Notes: generated by a model from the sequence alone, not told the origin. DNA of 64,000 nucleotides from Eunapius fragilis (GCA_963681505.1 OY811990.1:2991882-3055881); one strand, 5' to 3'. Shown: positions 24,694 to 35,690, numbered from the stretch's first letter. Translations and numbers: made by a program.

Positions 24694-24993
24694 CCCCGGA
24701 TCCAGGATTTGGCTAAGGGGGGGGCGGTTTTACTGGAGGGGCGGCACATTGACAATGAATGCATGCGAAGCCAGGGGCGGATACGAAAAGCGGGGGGGGG
24801 GGGTGCTGTCCGTTTTAGGCCCGATACGAAAAGCGGGGGGGGGGGGGGCTGCTTGCCGTACGATGATTTATATATATCTTGGTTTGTGCGCGCGTGCGTG
24901 ATAGTGCGTGGGGAATCAGGGGAATGGAGCGGGGGGGGGGGGGGGGGAGGGGGGGGGGGGCAATTAGTCCCCGAGCCTATGCTGGATCCGGGG
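24694..24993. mobile_element. Short transposon with CCCCGGATCCAG-type ends, G-rich
   Basis: Inverted ends CCCCGGATCCA at 24694 and TGGATCCGGGG at 24993 bound 300 bp that hold three long G runs and a duplicated GATACGAAAAGCGGGGG segment. No transposase. A related end with GGATCCAGGGG and CAGTGGCGGATCC lies at 52550-52583. Confidence 0.65.
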
Positions 24994-25032
24994 CTGAATT
25001 CGTTATTCATATAGCCTCCTGGTGTCTTTTAG

Positions 25033-25180
25033 TATAGACCTTTTTCATATGTCATGTGACCGCTCCGTAATCTAACATACGTCATTACCACACAATATAA
25101 ATTAACACACGATACGCCATCTTGGTGCACAACTTTTACGATAATATCCGAGATTTTTCACGTGATGAAAAAGGTCTATA
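25033..25180. mobile_element. MITE with TATAGACCTTTTTCAT ends
   Basis: Perfect 16-bp inverted ends, extending imperfectly (CATGTG/CACGTG), enclose 148 bp. TA at both borders fits a mariner-type target, not proven. No coding capacity. Confidence 0.75.
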
Positions 25181-25707
25181 AGTTACAGAGCTGGAAAACA
25201 ATACGGATCAAGGTAATCCTTTTCCGCCCAATCGCTGATGCATGGACTCATTGGCATGCATGCATTTGTAGAACATACCAGACTGCCTACTACGTCATGA
25301 TTAATGTTTACGTCATATATTTAAGCCATTGCATGGAGCTGGACTTGTCGCTACAGTTCCAATGGAGTAAGGCATGCATATATCCAGTACACGATAAGCA
25401 GCATATTAATGCGTATATGTCGATCATGCAAAAAAGGAAAAGCATATCACATGACACAAAATATAATTTTAAAAATATGCGCATATGCATGTATTACATT
25501 ATATACACACTAAGTATTTCATGCAGAGCAAACACATTTCTAGCGATTTCATGAATCGTTCGATGCATTGCTAGCCATGCAGAGGCGATAGGGCGTGGCG
25601 TGGTGTCTAGCTGTTTCCCAAATGTTGCGATTGAAGCTGTCATGCATGGATGCAATCACCATGCATGCATGCATGCATGACCAACATGTAGTAAGGGCCT
25701 ATCCCTT
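25181..25707. other. Intergenic stretch without recognised genes
   Basis: An open frame of 130 codons on the plus strand (25162-25554) has no recognisable motif and begins inside the MITE. The stretch is rich in GCATGC words, with a run of ATGCATGC near 25662-25680. Confidence 0.5.
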
Positions 25708-25998
25708 TTATTCCATGCGTGTAGGTGCAATAGTACCTACACCAGCTTGAGTATAGAGGCAGAAATTTCCATCCCCTTGCATTGCAGCTCTACCGGGCGA
25801 GGAATTGGTGACTCCAATGTTCCTACCTGAGTCAGGATTGTATATACCGTCAGTCTGGAAAACCACTTTCCATTTACCGTCGGCGCTGATCAGTTGCTCA
25901 CCTGGTTGTAGCGCTACTGCTACTGAATAGAGTATATCACTATTAATAGCGGTTGTTGCGGATGCCGCCGCGGCTACTAAGAACAGCACAGTTTTCAC
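25708..25998 (-). CDS. Small secreted B-lectin-domain-like protein
   Basis: 96 codons. A signal peptide (KTVLFLVAAAASATTA) is followed by features of bulb-type (mannose-binding) lectin domains: LQPGEQLISADGKWKVVFQ and AAMQGDGNFCLY, the Q-x-D-x-N-x-x-x-Y motif. The domain normally has three such motifs and about 110 residues; this one ends early (APTRME, stop), so it is short or continues by splicing. At the expected start position the codon is GTG, and no in-frame ATG is near, so the annotated start is uncertain or the gene is damaged. Confidence 0.6.
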   Translation of the reverse strand: MKTVLFLVAAAASATTAINSDILYSVAVALQPGEQLISADGKWKVVFQTDGIYNPDSGRNIGVTNSSPGRAAMQGDGNFCLYTQAGVGTIAPTRME

Positions 25999-26479
25999 CC
26001 CCGCGAGGGTGTGGCATTGCTGAGTTACTTTGTAGCAGGCAGCGCTTTATAGACAAATCATTCGCCTATATATTAGCTATGTGGCACGTGCATATTCATG
26101 CACTGCGTAATACATGCTAAACATCGATCGAATGCAACTGTAAGCATTTTGCATTGTCTTTTCAGTTGTCCCATGCATGCATCTGCGCCTATATACATCA
26201 TTGAACGACGCGTGTGCATGCATGCATATTTTTTTCTTAGTGGCAACTGGCAAGGTCACCGTGACAGTATATGCTATAAATGCTAGTACAATTGCTTAAT
26301 CCTTTACCATGCAGTCATCGGTTCTCTGTATCCATACACTGGATGGGAATTTTAAAAAGAGAGACACCTATCAAGCGAAGATTATATAGGGCCTCAATGG
26401 TGCTATGCATGCTTGAGAAGAATATCATATAAAGATCAGATAGAGCCCATGGTCTTCACCGACAATATACTTGTTAAAA

Positions 26480-27560
26480 AGAAATATGGCTCCACGCGTT
26501 TCTGTGTAGATATTCGACAAGTCATTGCGATGGTCAACTACCCGGCGATATAAGCTTTGTCCTTACTGCTTACCGGTTATCCGCAACCGGTTAGACAGTT
26601 ATTCATTACCGTTCAGTAAGAGATAATTTTTTACTGAATATTATCAGTAACAGTCATCTTTCTCATTGATTGTCATTTTCACGACAGTGGTTAAAATTAA
26701 CCGAATCAATGTTATGAATAATTACTTGGAGGGAATTTTCGCTCGTACGTGTATTCAATATACATGTAGAAGTGGATTGATTCAGAGCAAGGAACTGTAC
26801 TAAATATAACATACATGGAGAAGTTGATTGATTCAGAGCAAGGAACTGTACTAAATATAATATACATGTAGAAGTTGATTGATTCAGAGCAAGGAACTGT
26901 ACTAAATATAATATACACCGCGTACGCTGGTATACAATTATCACTTGACACTTAACCATTATAGATTTTAACAATAATAAAAAAGATGAAAAGAAGCACC
27001 ACAGGCAAGGCTTCTTCATTAAAAAAGGTTAAGGTTCTGATGATCAAGTTGCAATTGCAGCTTCATTGTCAAAACACCAAGGTAGATTATCGGCCGCCGA
27101 ACTAGGAAAGGACAGCCAAGCAGAGAATACATTATGGAGAAAAGTGCGTTTGTGACCTCTTATGGAGCGCTCAATGCAGTTGTATGCACGCGATACCTTT
27201 TAGTCTCGCCAATGTACAAACGATTAATGAAACAGCATTTGTCTGGTACATTGGACTATACATTGTATATCTTCGCGATGACAAACTGATCTTCAGCACT
27301 CCGTGCATGGAAGAGCATTTGGAAGATCGCACAATCTTCTGAGCTAACTCACGGATGCGGCTCTGCAAGTAAGTGCGATCTGATATGGAAAATATAGAAT
27401 ATTTTGGCCATGTGGTAAAAATCGGATTAAAACAGATCCAGAGAAAACTAGATGTTGCCCACCCCCAATGAATTATTGGGCCGGCAGCGACGATTTTTAA
27501 TTCGTTGCACCTGTCGGAAAGTCGGGGACTGGATCTCACAGAGTTACAGTATAATACAGC
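26480..27560 (+). pseudogene. Decayed Ty3/gypsy reverse transcriptase
   Basis: Near 26489-26556 a KKKYGSTRFCVD fragment matches the start of the gypsy reverse transcriptase. Near 27160-27470 pieces around MEEHLED and NRIKTDPEKTRCCPPP match its later part (the EHL and IKTDPEK blocks). Stops and frameshifts are frequent. The middle is interrupted by the 51-bp repeat at 26766. Confidence 0.65.
26766..26920. repeat. 51-bp tandem repeat, three copies
   Basis: Landmark GATTCAGAGCAAGGAACTGT at 26779, 26830 and 26881. The period is a multiple of three and gives false frames on the minus strand. Confidence 0.92.
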
Positions 27561-27851
27561 AGTATTCTTCAAGCGTCAATCTTGTAGGCCATGAATAATC
27601 TTTGATTGCGTCACTGACACTATTAATAGATTATTATCTGCCACGTCAATTCTCTTGACATGTTAGTAGATTTCGTGGAGAGCTGCTTGCGTGTAATTAT
27701 AAAAACCAATCTGATCCGAGGAATGATACAAAGCAGTCAGCTTAAACACTCAGCTCTAACGGGCAGACATAAATTTAAGGCCTAAGGTCTCGAAGGTGGA
27801 CTCTAAAACTTTTAAGGCTCGAAGGCGGATAAAGCGGAGTAAAAACTCATA

Positions 27852-28430
27852 ATGGGAAACTTGACTTCAGCTGTGAGAAGTGCTCTCCAAGGACTCCTCG
27901 ACAGGTTTTCTGATCGTCCTGCTAAGATCCTCATGTTGGGACTGGATGCAGCCGGCAAGACCACTGTTCTGTACAAGTTGAAGCTCAACGAGGTCGTCAA
28001 CACCATTCCGACCATTGGATTCAACGTCGAGTCCTTAACTCCAGTCAAAAACGTCTCCTTCACGGTGTGGGACATTGGAGGGCAGGACAAGATCCGCCCA
28101 CTGTGGAGACACTATTTCGTTGGCACTCACGGTTTAATCTTCGTAGTGGATAGTTCGGACAAGCATCGGTTCGACGAGGTCAGAGAGGAGTTAACTTGGA
28201 TCCTCAACTCAGACGAGCTAGCTGGAGTGCCAGTAGTGGTATTAGCCAACAAGCAGGATATGCCTAAAGCATCGTCCCCGTCCGAGGTTGCTACTAAGCT
28301 CGATCTTCCATCACTGAAGGGGAGGAACTGGCACGTTCACGGAACCAGTGCAGTGAGCGGTGATGGTTTGTACGAAGCGATGGAGCAGATGAGTAAGATG
28401 GTCAAAGACTTCCAGAGAACTCGGTCGTAG
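27852..28430 (+). CDS. ARF-family small GTPase
   Basis: One exon, 192 residues. MGN at the start permits N-myristoylation (Gly2). Switch and nucleotide motifs are all present: GLDAAGKTT (P-loop), PTIGFNVE (switch 1), [17 protein letters not shown] (switch 2), NKQD and GTSA. About ten residues longer than ARF1, with a longer N-terminal helix ([20 protein letters not shown]). It controls membrane or coat recruitment by family analogy. Absence of introns suggests a retrocopy or a lineage-specific duplicate; all motifs are intact, so it can be functional. Confidence 0.92.
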   Translation: MGNLTSAVRSALQGLLDRFSDRPAKILMLGLDAAGKTTVLYKLKLNEVVNTIPTIGFNVESLTPVKNVSFTVWDIGGQDKIRPLWRHYFVGTHGLIFVVDSSDKHRFDEVREELTWILNSDELAGVPVVVLANKQDMPKASSPSEVATKLDLPSLKGRNWHVHGTSAVSGDGLYEAMEQMSKMVKDFQRTRS

Positions 28431-28544
28431 AGTTAATATAGTCTAGCAGAAGATTGTTCGTTCAGTATAATGCATGCATGCATGTGTTTGTGTTTTTTCA
28501 AATGAAATCATGTATCCATATCCTGTTTAAAATTATTAATTCGA

Positions 28545-28985
28545 GGGTGTTTTCACCGGGAAAATGGTCCGATGTCCGGCGGACCGAAAATTTCAGTCCG
28601 CCGGTTCAATTTTTTCAGTGGAAAGATGGTCCTAGGACTAACTTTCCATGGAAATATGGTCCCTCATCGAAAAAATGCTCCCGGCATTCTGGCCCGGACC
28701 GTTTTTCTCTATGGACAGTCTGGAAATATGGTCGAATACTTTTGGAATTCCTATTAATGCTTCAATTTAGATTCAATGCAGTTTGCCTGATACTATGTGT
28801 AGTATTTGACCGGTGCCATGCATAGCGGATTTTGTCCCCCCCAAAAAGTGTCCCCCCGGACACAATCCGCTAGCGGGACGGACACAATCCGCCAGCGGAT
28901 TCTGTCCGGAGAGACATGTTCTGCTAGAGGATTCTGTCCCTCCTCCGCAGAATGTGCCCCCCCCCCCCCCCCCCCCCCCCCCAAC
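28545..28985. repeat. Complex repeat of GGAAATATGGTCC and GCGGATTCTGTCC words
   Basis: Four related GGAAAATGGTCC-type words between 28558 and 28740, then GCGGATTYTGTCC words in both orientations between 28826 and 28945, ending in a C run (28959-28982). Probably a degenerate transposon or satellite. Confidence 0.55.
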
Positions 28986-29334
28986 AATTGCGTTTGATTA
29001 GCGAGCGTGTATAGGCATGCAGCTTCGTATGGTGAAATGGTCGTCAAACGCTCGGATACATTTTTATACAAGAAAAGCTGGAAATGGTTCACTCAAACAA
29101 TAAATCAGTATCTCAGTCACACACACACAGGAAGAGTAGATAGATAGGCCAGGGGTAACAGATCCATATTGAGGCCAGGGGCAACAGAGCCATATAGTGA
29201 GGTCATGCAGGGGTAAAAGAGCCATAGTGAGGCCTGCATGGGGTAACAGAGCCATAGTGAGGCCAGGGGTAACATGCAGAGCCATAGTGAGGCTAGGGGT
29301 AACAGAGCCATAGTGAGCCCAGGGATAACCTCCC

Positions 29335-29366
<32 letters not shown>

Positions 29367-29517
29367 CAGCGTTTGATTAGCAAACTGAGTGTGTAGGCAT
29401 GCAGCTTCGTATGGTGAAATGGTCGCCAAACGTTCTGATACATATTAATTTTACAAGAAAAGCTGGAAATGGTTCAATCCAAGTCATAAATCAGTATCTC
29501 AGTCACATACACAGGAG
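28981..29517. repeat. Duplicated segment around a 26-bp repeat and C run
   Basis: 28981-29126 and 29364-29517 are direct copies (about 85-90% alike) that include GGCATGCAGCTTCGTATGG and AAATCAGTATCTCAGTCACA. Between them are about eight copies of a unit around AGGGGTAACAGAGCCATAGT and a second C run (29335-29364). Confidence 0.85.
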
Positions 29518-29754
29518 AGCAACACCATTTGTCCTCATGCAGTGTTGGGAAGTGTAAGAATACCAACACATTTGATAAGGAACCATTTGTGACAGGTGTC
29601 ACATTGCACCAAGTCTCTGTAAGCGGTGTCAGGTACCAGTATCAGACACGCACAATGAACAAAAACATCCTTAGGGATCGTTGTAATGTTTGATTATACC
29701 AACTATTATAGGTTATTCAGGTTTTCTGCTCACAGAGTTATGGTTGTCACTACA

Positions 29755-29950
29755 TACCCTCAGCACACCACAGCTACCCACACCACAGCAGATACCTCAG
29801 CACACAACCAAGCTACCCTACATACACATTCTCAGTAGAAATGATACCCTCAGCACACAACCACAGCTACCCACATCACACCAGATACCCTCAGCACACC
29901 ACAGCTACCCATATCACACCCAGATACCCTCAGCACACAACCACACTGAC
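29755..29950. repeat. Degenerate CAGCACACAACCACAGCTAC repeat
   Basis: Five to six irregular copies of a 30-40 bp unit (CTCAGCACAC, CCACAGCTACCCA, CACAGATACC). No gene. Confidence 0.75.
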
Positions 29951-30097
29951 AGTTACCTACATAAGTCTACATCGCTTAATTGACCAACTTTCAGCACATA
30001 ACCACATACCTATTGGGCGTGGCCCGACCACAAAAGAGCGCAAAGGGGGGGCGGCGGGGGGCGGGGCGGCTAGTATTAATCATCGATAAAAAAATAG

Positions 30098-30390
30098 AGG
30101 AAATAAGTAAAGAAAAATATTCTCTAACGAGAAATTAAAGTTGGTGGGATATAGGAATTGGAGGCATAGGTGGGGTAAAAAGGAGGGGAACAAGGTTTTG
30201 AGAAAAGATGAGACAAAAAATCCTATATTTAGCACGTGTGAATGTAACAGAACCAAAAGAAGTGCTAAATATAGGATTTTTGCCTCATTACCCTTTTCTT
30301 AAAACCTTGTTCCCCTCCTTTTTACACCACTATCGCCTCCAATTCCTATATCCCACCAACTTTCTCGTCAGAGAATATTTTTCTTTTTTA
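30098..30390. mobile_element. Fold-back element B
   Basis: A palindrome with arms of about 130 bp around a 26-bp centre. Outer arm: AGAATATTT, AAAGTTGGTGGGATATAGGA, GGCATAGGTGGGGTAAAAAG. Inner stem differs from the other two copies and pairs with some mismatches. The centre flank is ATCCTATATTTAGCAC and its complement GTGCTAAATATAGGAT. Confidence 0.85.
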
Positions 30391-30726
30391 AAAATAAAAA
30401 TTTATAAACACCAAAAAAAAAAAACCTGTGTGTGTTTGATGTGTATTATAAATTACTTGTAACTGTTATAAATGTATCCGGATATCGTTTATAAAAAGGC
30501 TTTCGAAAAATTGGCGAATTGTCAATGCGGACGACGAATACCTAAGTAACTCCGAATGGAGATACATGCACAAACCATAAATAATCAATTTTCCGAGTTA
30601 TGCCAAATTACTATTCGAACGGATAGGTTTTTTGCGAATATCCGAATAACCCGAATAACATGATAACCAGTTACACACCCTATATTGTGCGGCTAACTTC
30701 AACGGGGTCACAGATTCGTTATTAGC

Positions 30727-32957
30727 ATGGCGACAAGCAGTGTTTACCTTACCGCTTTCCTTGTTATCGCGGTTGGAACTCGGCTAAACTGGGCTCTCGA
30801 AAAACCTAAAACTTTGTACCTGCTCTCGCTACTCTCCTACATCGATAATGACACATCGCCTATCGCTGATGGTGACTCTACCATCGCTGGTGCCGAGCTG
30901 GCTGTAGCGGAAATTAACAATCGTTCAGACCTCCTCGAGAACTATAGGCTGGAACTTATCCCGGCTAATGACGGCTGTATCTTCAAAGACAGTTGCAAGT
31001 CCGTTATCAGTCTGATCGACAACCTTTACTATGGCGGTAAACTGATTGTTGGCGTCATAGGTCCAGAGTGCTCCGACGCAGCTAAAGCGGTGGCTTTTCT
31101 CACGGGTAAGCCGGAAATTGCGCTCATTAACGTCCACCTCGGTTCAGCACCAGAGCTGGCCGATCGCTCCTTATACCCTTACAGCTTTGGGATCAATCCT
31201 CCGACAACCAATTATATTGATATGATGCTGGCTTTGTTTGCGTACAACAACTGGACCCGCGCTGCCGTACTGTACAGCGCGGACTCGCTAGAACGATATT
31301 ATTCGTTCCTGCTATTCCAAGAGAAGCTGAACGGAGCTGTGAACCTGTCCTTTGTCTCTCCCGCAACTCTTGATTACATTCCGCTGGAGGCTCTGAGGAA
31401 TACATATGTGCGTGTAATTGTATCCTTCCTACGCGGTGATACTCTTCAGAGGGCGCTGTGCCTGGCCTACAACATGGGCATGACGTACCCAAAGTACCAA
31501 TGGATAATATTAGGGTACCTATTAGAACAAGTTCCCTTTGTATACTATGGAAAATCGTACACTTGCAATCAAATCGCTATTTTGAATGCTTTCAACCATA
31601 GCCTTAGACTCTACTATGGTATTGATGAACAGCCTGCAGTCCCAAAATACACGCAACTCAGCGAGGACGATATAACCGGTATATGTGGTGAAGACTATTA
31701 CCGTTGTTTTAGCCTATTTGATGCTGTCTGGGCGTTTGCAGTGTCCTTAAATAATTCCATTGAACCTTTAGAGAGGAACGGACTACCCCTCTCAAACTAC
31801 ACATATGGAAACGAGAAATACACTCAAATAATTCGGCAGCAGATGTACGGGTTAAATTTCACAGGTGGGTTAGGAGGTCTCATAACATTCAATCAGCATG
31901 ATGGCTATTTTTCATCTTCAAGTACTGCAGTATTTGATATAACGCCTCCCGAGAACTTAGTAGCCACATACTCAGATTCTGATGGCATACAAGTAAATCA
32001 AAGTACTGCTGTCTTTGTGTTAACAAATTTTGAAGAGGTACATATAATGGTGTCTCTCCCTCTGGCTGCAGTGTTTATTGTGGTGGATGCAATAGCTGCT
32101 CTTCTGGTGTTAGGGATACATTTTGTGAACACTGCTTACAGAAATCACAAAGCTATCAAGGCCTCCAGCACAAGGCTCAACCATTTTGCTTATGCAGGAT
32201 GTTATCTAATCCTCCTGGCTACACTGATGTACACAATCACAGAGACCTTCCGTATAAGTATTCGCGCCAAGTCAGTATTGTGCAATGCCTTTCCATGGGC
32301 CTTGTCAATCTGACTTACCCTGGTATTAGGAACAGTAACTGCAAAGACTTGGAGGTTGTATTATATATTCAATAGCTCCTCAAAGTTGAAGAAAAGCTAT
32401 ATCATTTTATGATGAGTGATGCTGTTTTGTCAGTGCTAATTGTTGTCTTGGTTACTTTGGTTATTGGCTTGTGCACAGCCTGGACAATATATGATCCCTA
32501 CCAACGGAATGTTAAGCAAACACTATTACCTGCTGGAGATACATTGATCATCACCAATGAGGAATTTTGCTCATGCAAGTTTCAAGTTCAATGGATAGCT
32601 GCAATTATAGCGTTTCAGACCGTTTTCATCGTCTTACTGTTCTTTTCTGCCGTCTCTGCCAGACCTATTAAGAAAAAGGAGTTCCAGACCCAGAGTACAT
32701 GTATTATAGTGCTAGCTTATCTGTTGACACTGATCAGCTTAGTGGGAGGAGTCATCTTCTTGATAACAGTGGTAGTGGAATCAGGTGTCAATACATCGTA
32801 TGGAATACTGAGCTTTCTTCTAGCATCTGTTGTATACCTATGCACTATTCTATTATTTATACCTCCAGTGGTGTATGCCATTGTCTGCTATCCGAATCCT
32901 AAAAAAGGTCACCGGGAGATGAAGGTTAACTGTGTGAAGACTAATCAGAACTGCTAG
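30727..32957 (+). pseudogene. Class C G-protein-coupled receptor (GABA-B-like), interrupted
   Basis: ATG at 30727, signal peptide (about 1-24), then a periplasmic-binding-type ligand domain to about residue 420, with no Cys-rich domain, and a linker to transmembrane helix 1 (VSLPLAAVFIVVDAIAALLV) and helix 2. HKAIKASSTRLNHFAY matches the first intracellular loop of GABA-B receptors. At 32311-32313 TGA replaces what is Gly in LSIGLTL of relatives; the same frame then continues LTLVLGTVTAKTWRLYYIF. Near 32398-32410 the frame shifts by one and helices 4-7 follow to the stop at 32955-32957. No introns. Two lesions make it a pseudogene, unless they are assembly errors. Confidence 0.8.
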
Positions 32958-33619
32958 GGAAGGAGACACTTCACAAACTGAGTTAGAATGAACAATAAGG
33001 AGCATGCACTAGCTCATACTTTATGAATTGCGCTTGTTACTCACTGCTGTATAGATAACAATGTTGTAATGGTTGCCTTTATTATATGCACTGCCTAGTA
33101 ATTTGAAACTTTGAAAGATATGTGCAGGTCCCTTTTCACTGGTCTCATATATACAGTGATTAATTGTTGTTGTTTTTAAAGATGCATTGTTGGACTGCAG
33201 GACTTCATTCCATGCACGCGCACCTCTTCATCAGCTGACCAATGTGAAAGCTTGTAAGGAAATTATTCTCTGGCTAGACAATGTTGTGAATAAGGTTTAT
33301 ACGGATTGTGCATGTGCAATCATGACCTTTCTATTGTATCTGTTGTTGCTGCCTTCCATACACATTACTTACTATGAGCAGTAGATGTTTGAATGAGATC
33401 TGCACACCTACATGACATATGCATATATCGGTGGTTGTGTTAGAAAATCACGTATAGTTAAGCTTACTGCACTGACACGACTCGGATAGGTCATACTTCG
33501 CTCTTTATACGAAGTATACATGAAGTGTGTACGGTCTGGGCACTACACGTAGTGGTAATGTGGCATGTATCCGGTTTTGCATTTAATAACGTGCACGTGC
33601 GTACCATAATCATCTTGTG

Positions 33620-34052
33620 CTTCGATCGTTGTAGGTTTGACGCTCTTTGTAACTTAGTGAAGTTGTTTTTCTCAAAATGCCCTCATGTCAGGAAAAGGAG
33701 AAAGCCAAACGAGGAGCTAAGTACCTCAAAACTCGAGACGACGTATTATAGATTCAGCTCCAGCGGAACTACAAAGCAGAGCCTGAAAAGAAAGTTGCAG
33801 GCCTCTCGACGTGAAAACTATCGAGCAGAGCCTGAAAAGAAACGGACCTCTCGACGCGCAAGGTATCGAGCAGATCATGAAAAGGAACGGACCTCTCGAC
33901 GTGCAAGGTATCGAGCAGATCCTGAAAAGGAACGGGCTGCTAAAAGACAGCGATATTGCCATAGTCCTGAACGTGCATCTCGCTCGGCGAAAAGAGTTAA
34001 GGTCACTCAAACGTATGTCGTACCTTTACAACCTCCCTCTCATATGAACTGA
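33620..34052 (+). pseudogene. Basic 15-residue-repeat ORF of fold-back element C
   Basis: ATG at 33677 gives MPSCQEKEKAKRGAKYLKTR before a stop; after a frame change comes a repeat of about 15 residues, RARYRADPEKERTSR, in three copies with a DNA period of 45 bp (TATCGAGCAG at 33819, 33864, 33909). Such Tyr-Arg-Asp-Pro-Glu-Lys repeats are found at the N-terminus of large transposon proteins in sponges and cnidarians (recollection, not checked). Ends at TGA 34050-34052. Confidence 0.55.
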
Positions 34053-34107
34053 GATGGGTTACTTAACATGCATGCTACGGCTCATAATCGGGTATGAATA
34101 AAAATCA

Positions 34108-34408
34108 ACGAAACAAGTAAATAAAAAACCTTCTCAATGAGAAAGTTGGTGGGATATGAGATTTGAAGGCAATGGTGGTGCAAAAAGCAAGGAAACAAGG
34201 GTCTGTAATAGTAAGGGAAAATGTCATAGTCCTATATTTAGCACACGAACATAGTATATGCTACAAACGGGCCGCTAAATATAGGACTATGACATTTTCC
34301 CTTACTATTACAGACCCTTAATTGTTTCCTTGCTTTTTGCACCATGCGCCATTGCCATCAACTCCTATATCCCACCAACTTTCTCATTGAGAAAGTTTTT
34401 TATTTACA
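34108..34408. mobile_element. Fold-back element C
   Basis: The best preserved palindrome: arms of about 130 bp (34108-34234 and 34272-34408) around a 35-bp centre. Outer part GTAAATAAAAAAC, CTTTCTCAATGAGAAAGTTG, TGGTGCAAAAAGCAAGGAAA; inner stem GGGTCTGTAATAGTAAGGGA and onward pairs without mismatch over 44 bp into CCTATATTTAGC. The right arm has 3 extra bases (TTAA region near 34318). Confidence 0.9.
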
Positions 34409-34440
34409 TGTTAGCATGTACACGTCACATTTCTATAACA

Positions 34441-34590
34441 ATGTGTGCTAGTATAGGTCTATTTAGTAAACCTTTATTTCCTTGCTTATTACTCCATTAG
34501 AGCTCCTTGGCTAGGATGTGTGCTAGTATAGGTCTATTTAGTAAACCTTTACTTCCTTGCTTATTACTCCATTAGAGCTCCTTGGCTAGG
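34441..34590. repeat. 75-bp tandem duplication
   Basis: ATGTGTGCTAGTATAGGTCT recurs at 34441 and 34516; the two units differ at about one base (TTTATTTCC versus TTTACTTCC). Confidence 0.95.
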
Positions 34591-35022
34591 ATGGCCCTGG
34601 CAATGGGTTGAACCAGAGTCATATTCAACCGGCCATAAATTAAATCTCTGCCACAACCGATGACTAGGGGGAGGACTGGTTAATGGCCAGGTAGGATGCC
34701 ATGATGAAGAAGGTATTATGGGCCTGATTGTTCCAATGTCTCCACTGCCAATATAGGAATGAATGCAGAACCAGTCCAACTTTTGGGTCCAATGGAGTGG
34801 AGCTTGCAGGCCTCAGCTGCAAGTGCTGCCGCACCAGCCTGATGACATGACTCACTCAATATGGCAAAGCAGAGCGTGGAAGTGATGGTAGGTCAAACGC
34901 CGCAGGTTTGCCGGCTCTGTCCCAGCCAGCAATAAGGATATAAGCTGATCTGGTGTGGGCAAGGTCTCTGCTTAAAACAAAAGCCACTGAACAAGGCCTA
35001 TGTTATTTGTTTTTGCAAGTAT

Positions 35023-35690
35023 AGTGCCTTAACATAAATAGGTCGCGGGGGTTGGACAGCTGTACCGTTTAAGTTTAGGCAGTAAGTAGAGCAGTATAGG
35101 ATCCAATAGGTTAATTGGACAAGCACTATATAGGTATAGCCATAGGGTAATTACTCCTGCATTAAAGTAAGTGATTTTTTTTTTTCCAGATACTGCCTTA
35201 GCACAAACAGGGCGGGGGCCCGTTTAGGTTTAGGCAGTACGGGGTCGGATAGGTTGAATAAGCACTCCTATAACAACGAAAGCCACATCGCCTGCATTAA
35301 AATGTTATTTTCAAGTACTGCCTTAATATAAACAGCTAGGGTGAGGCTGGTCGTTAGTTTAGGCAGTAATATAGGTTGGATCATAGATAAACACTGCTTA
35401 AAACAAAAGCCACACCTAATAAAACAAGACCTTTGTTTTTTGTTGTTGCAAGTATAGTGCCTTAACATAAACACGGCGGGTGTGGTCGACAGCTGTACCG
35501 TCGTTTAAGTAAGTATGTAGAGCAGTATAGGATCGAATAGGTTGGACAAGCACTGATAAGAGCTAATGTCACAGCGCAATTTCTCCAGCATTATTAAATG
35601 TATAAGTGTTGTTTGCAATTACTGCCTCAACATGAACAGGGCGGGGGTGCTCGACCGCTGCAGTTTAGGTTTAGGCAGTATGTAAAGCAG
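35023..35690. repeat. Array of five TACTGCCTTAA...TTTAGGCAGTA hairpins
   Basis: Five cassettes of about 50-65 bp start near 35023, 35191, 35316, 35453 and 35619. Each opens with ACTGCCTTAAC-like and closes with GTTTAGGCAGTA-like sequence, with a G-rich middle (GGGCGGGGGT). Between them recur GGATCGAATAGGTTGGACAA and CTGCATTAAA words. A sixth half (GCCTTAACATAAACG) is near 35937. Confidence 0.8.

Noticed and set aside
33493-33520. loxP-like hairpin (ATACTTCG...CGAAGTAT)
   Set aside because: The arms are too short and the spacer does not fit; chance similarity.
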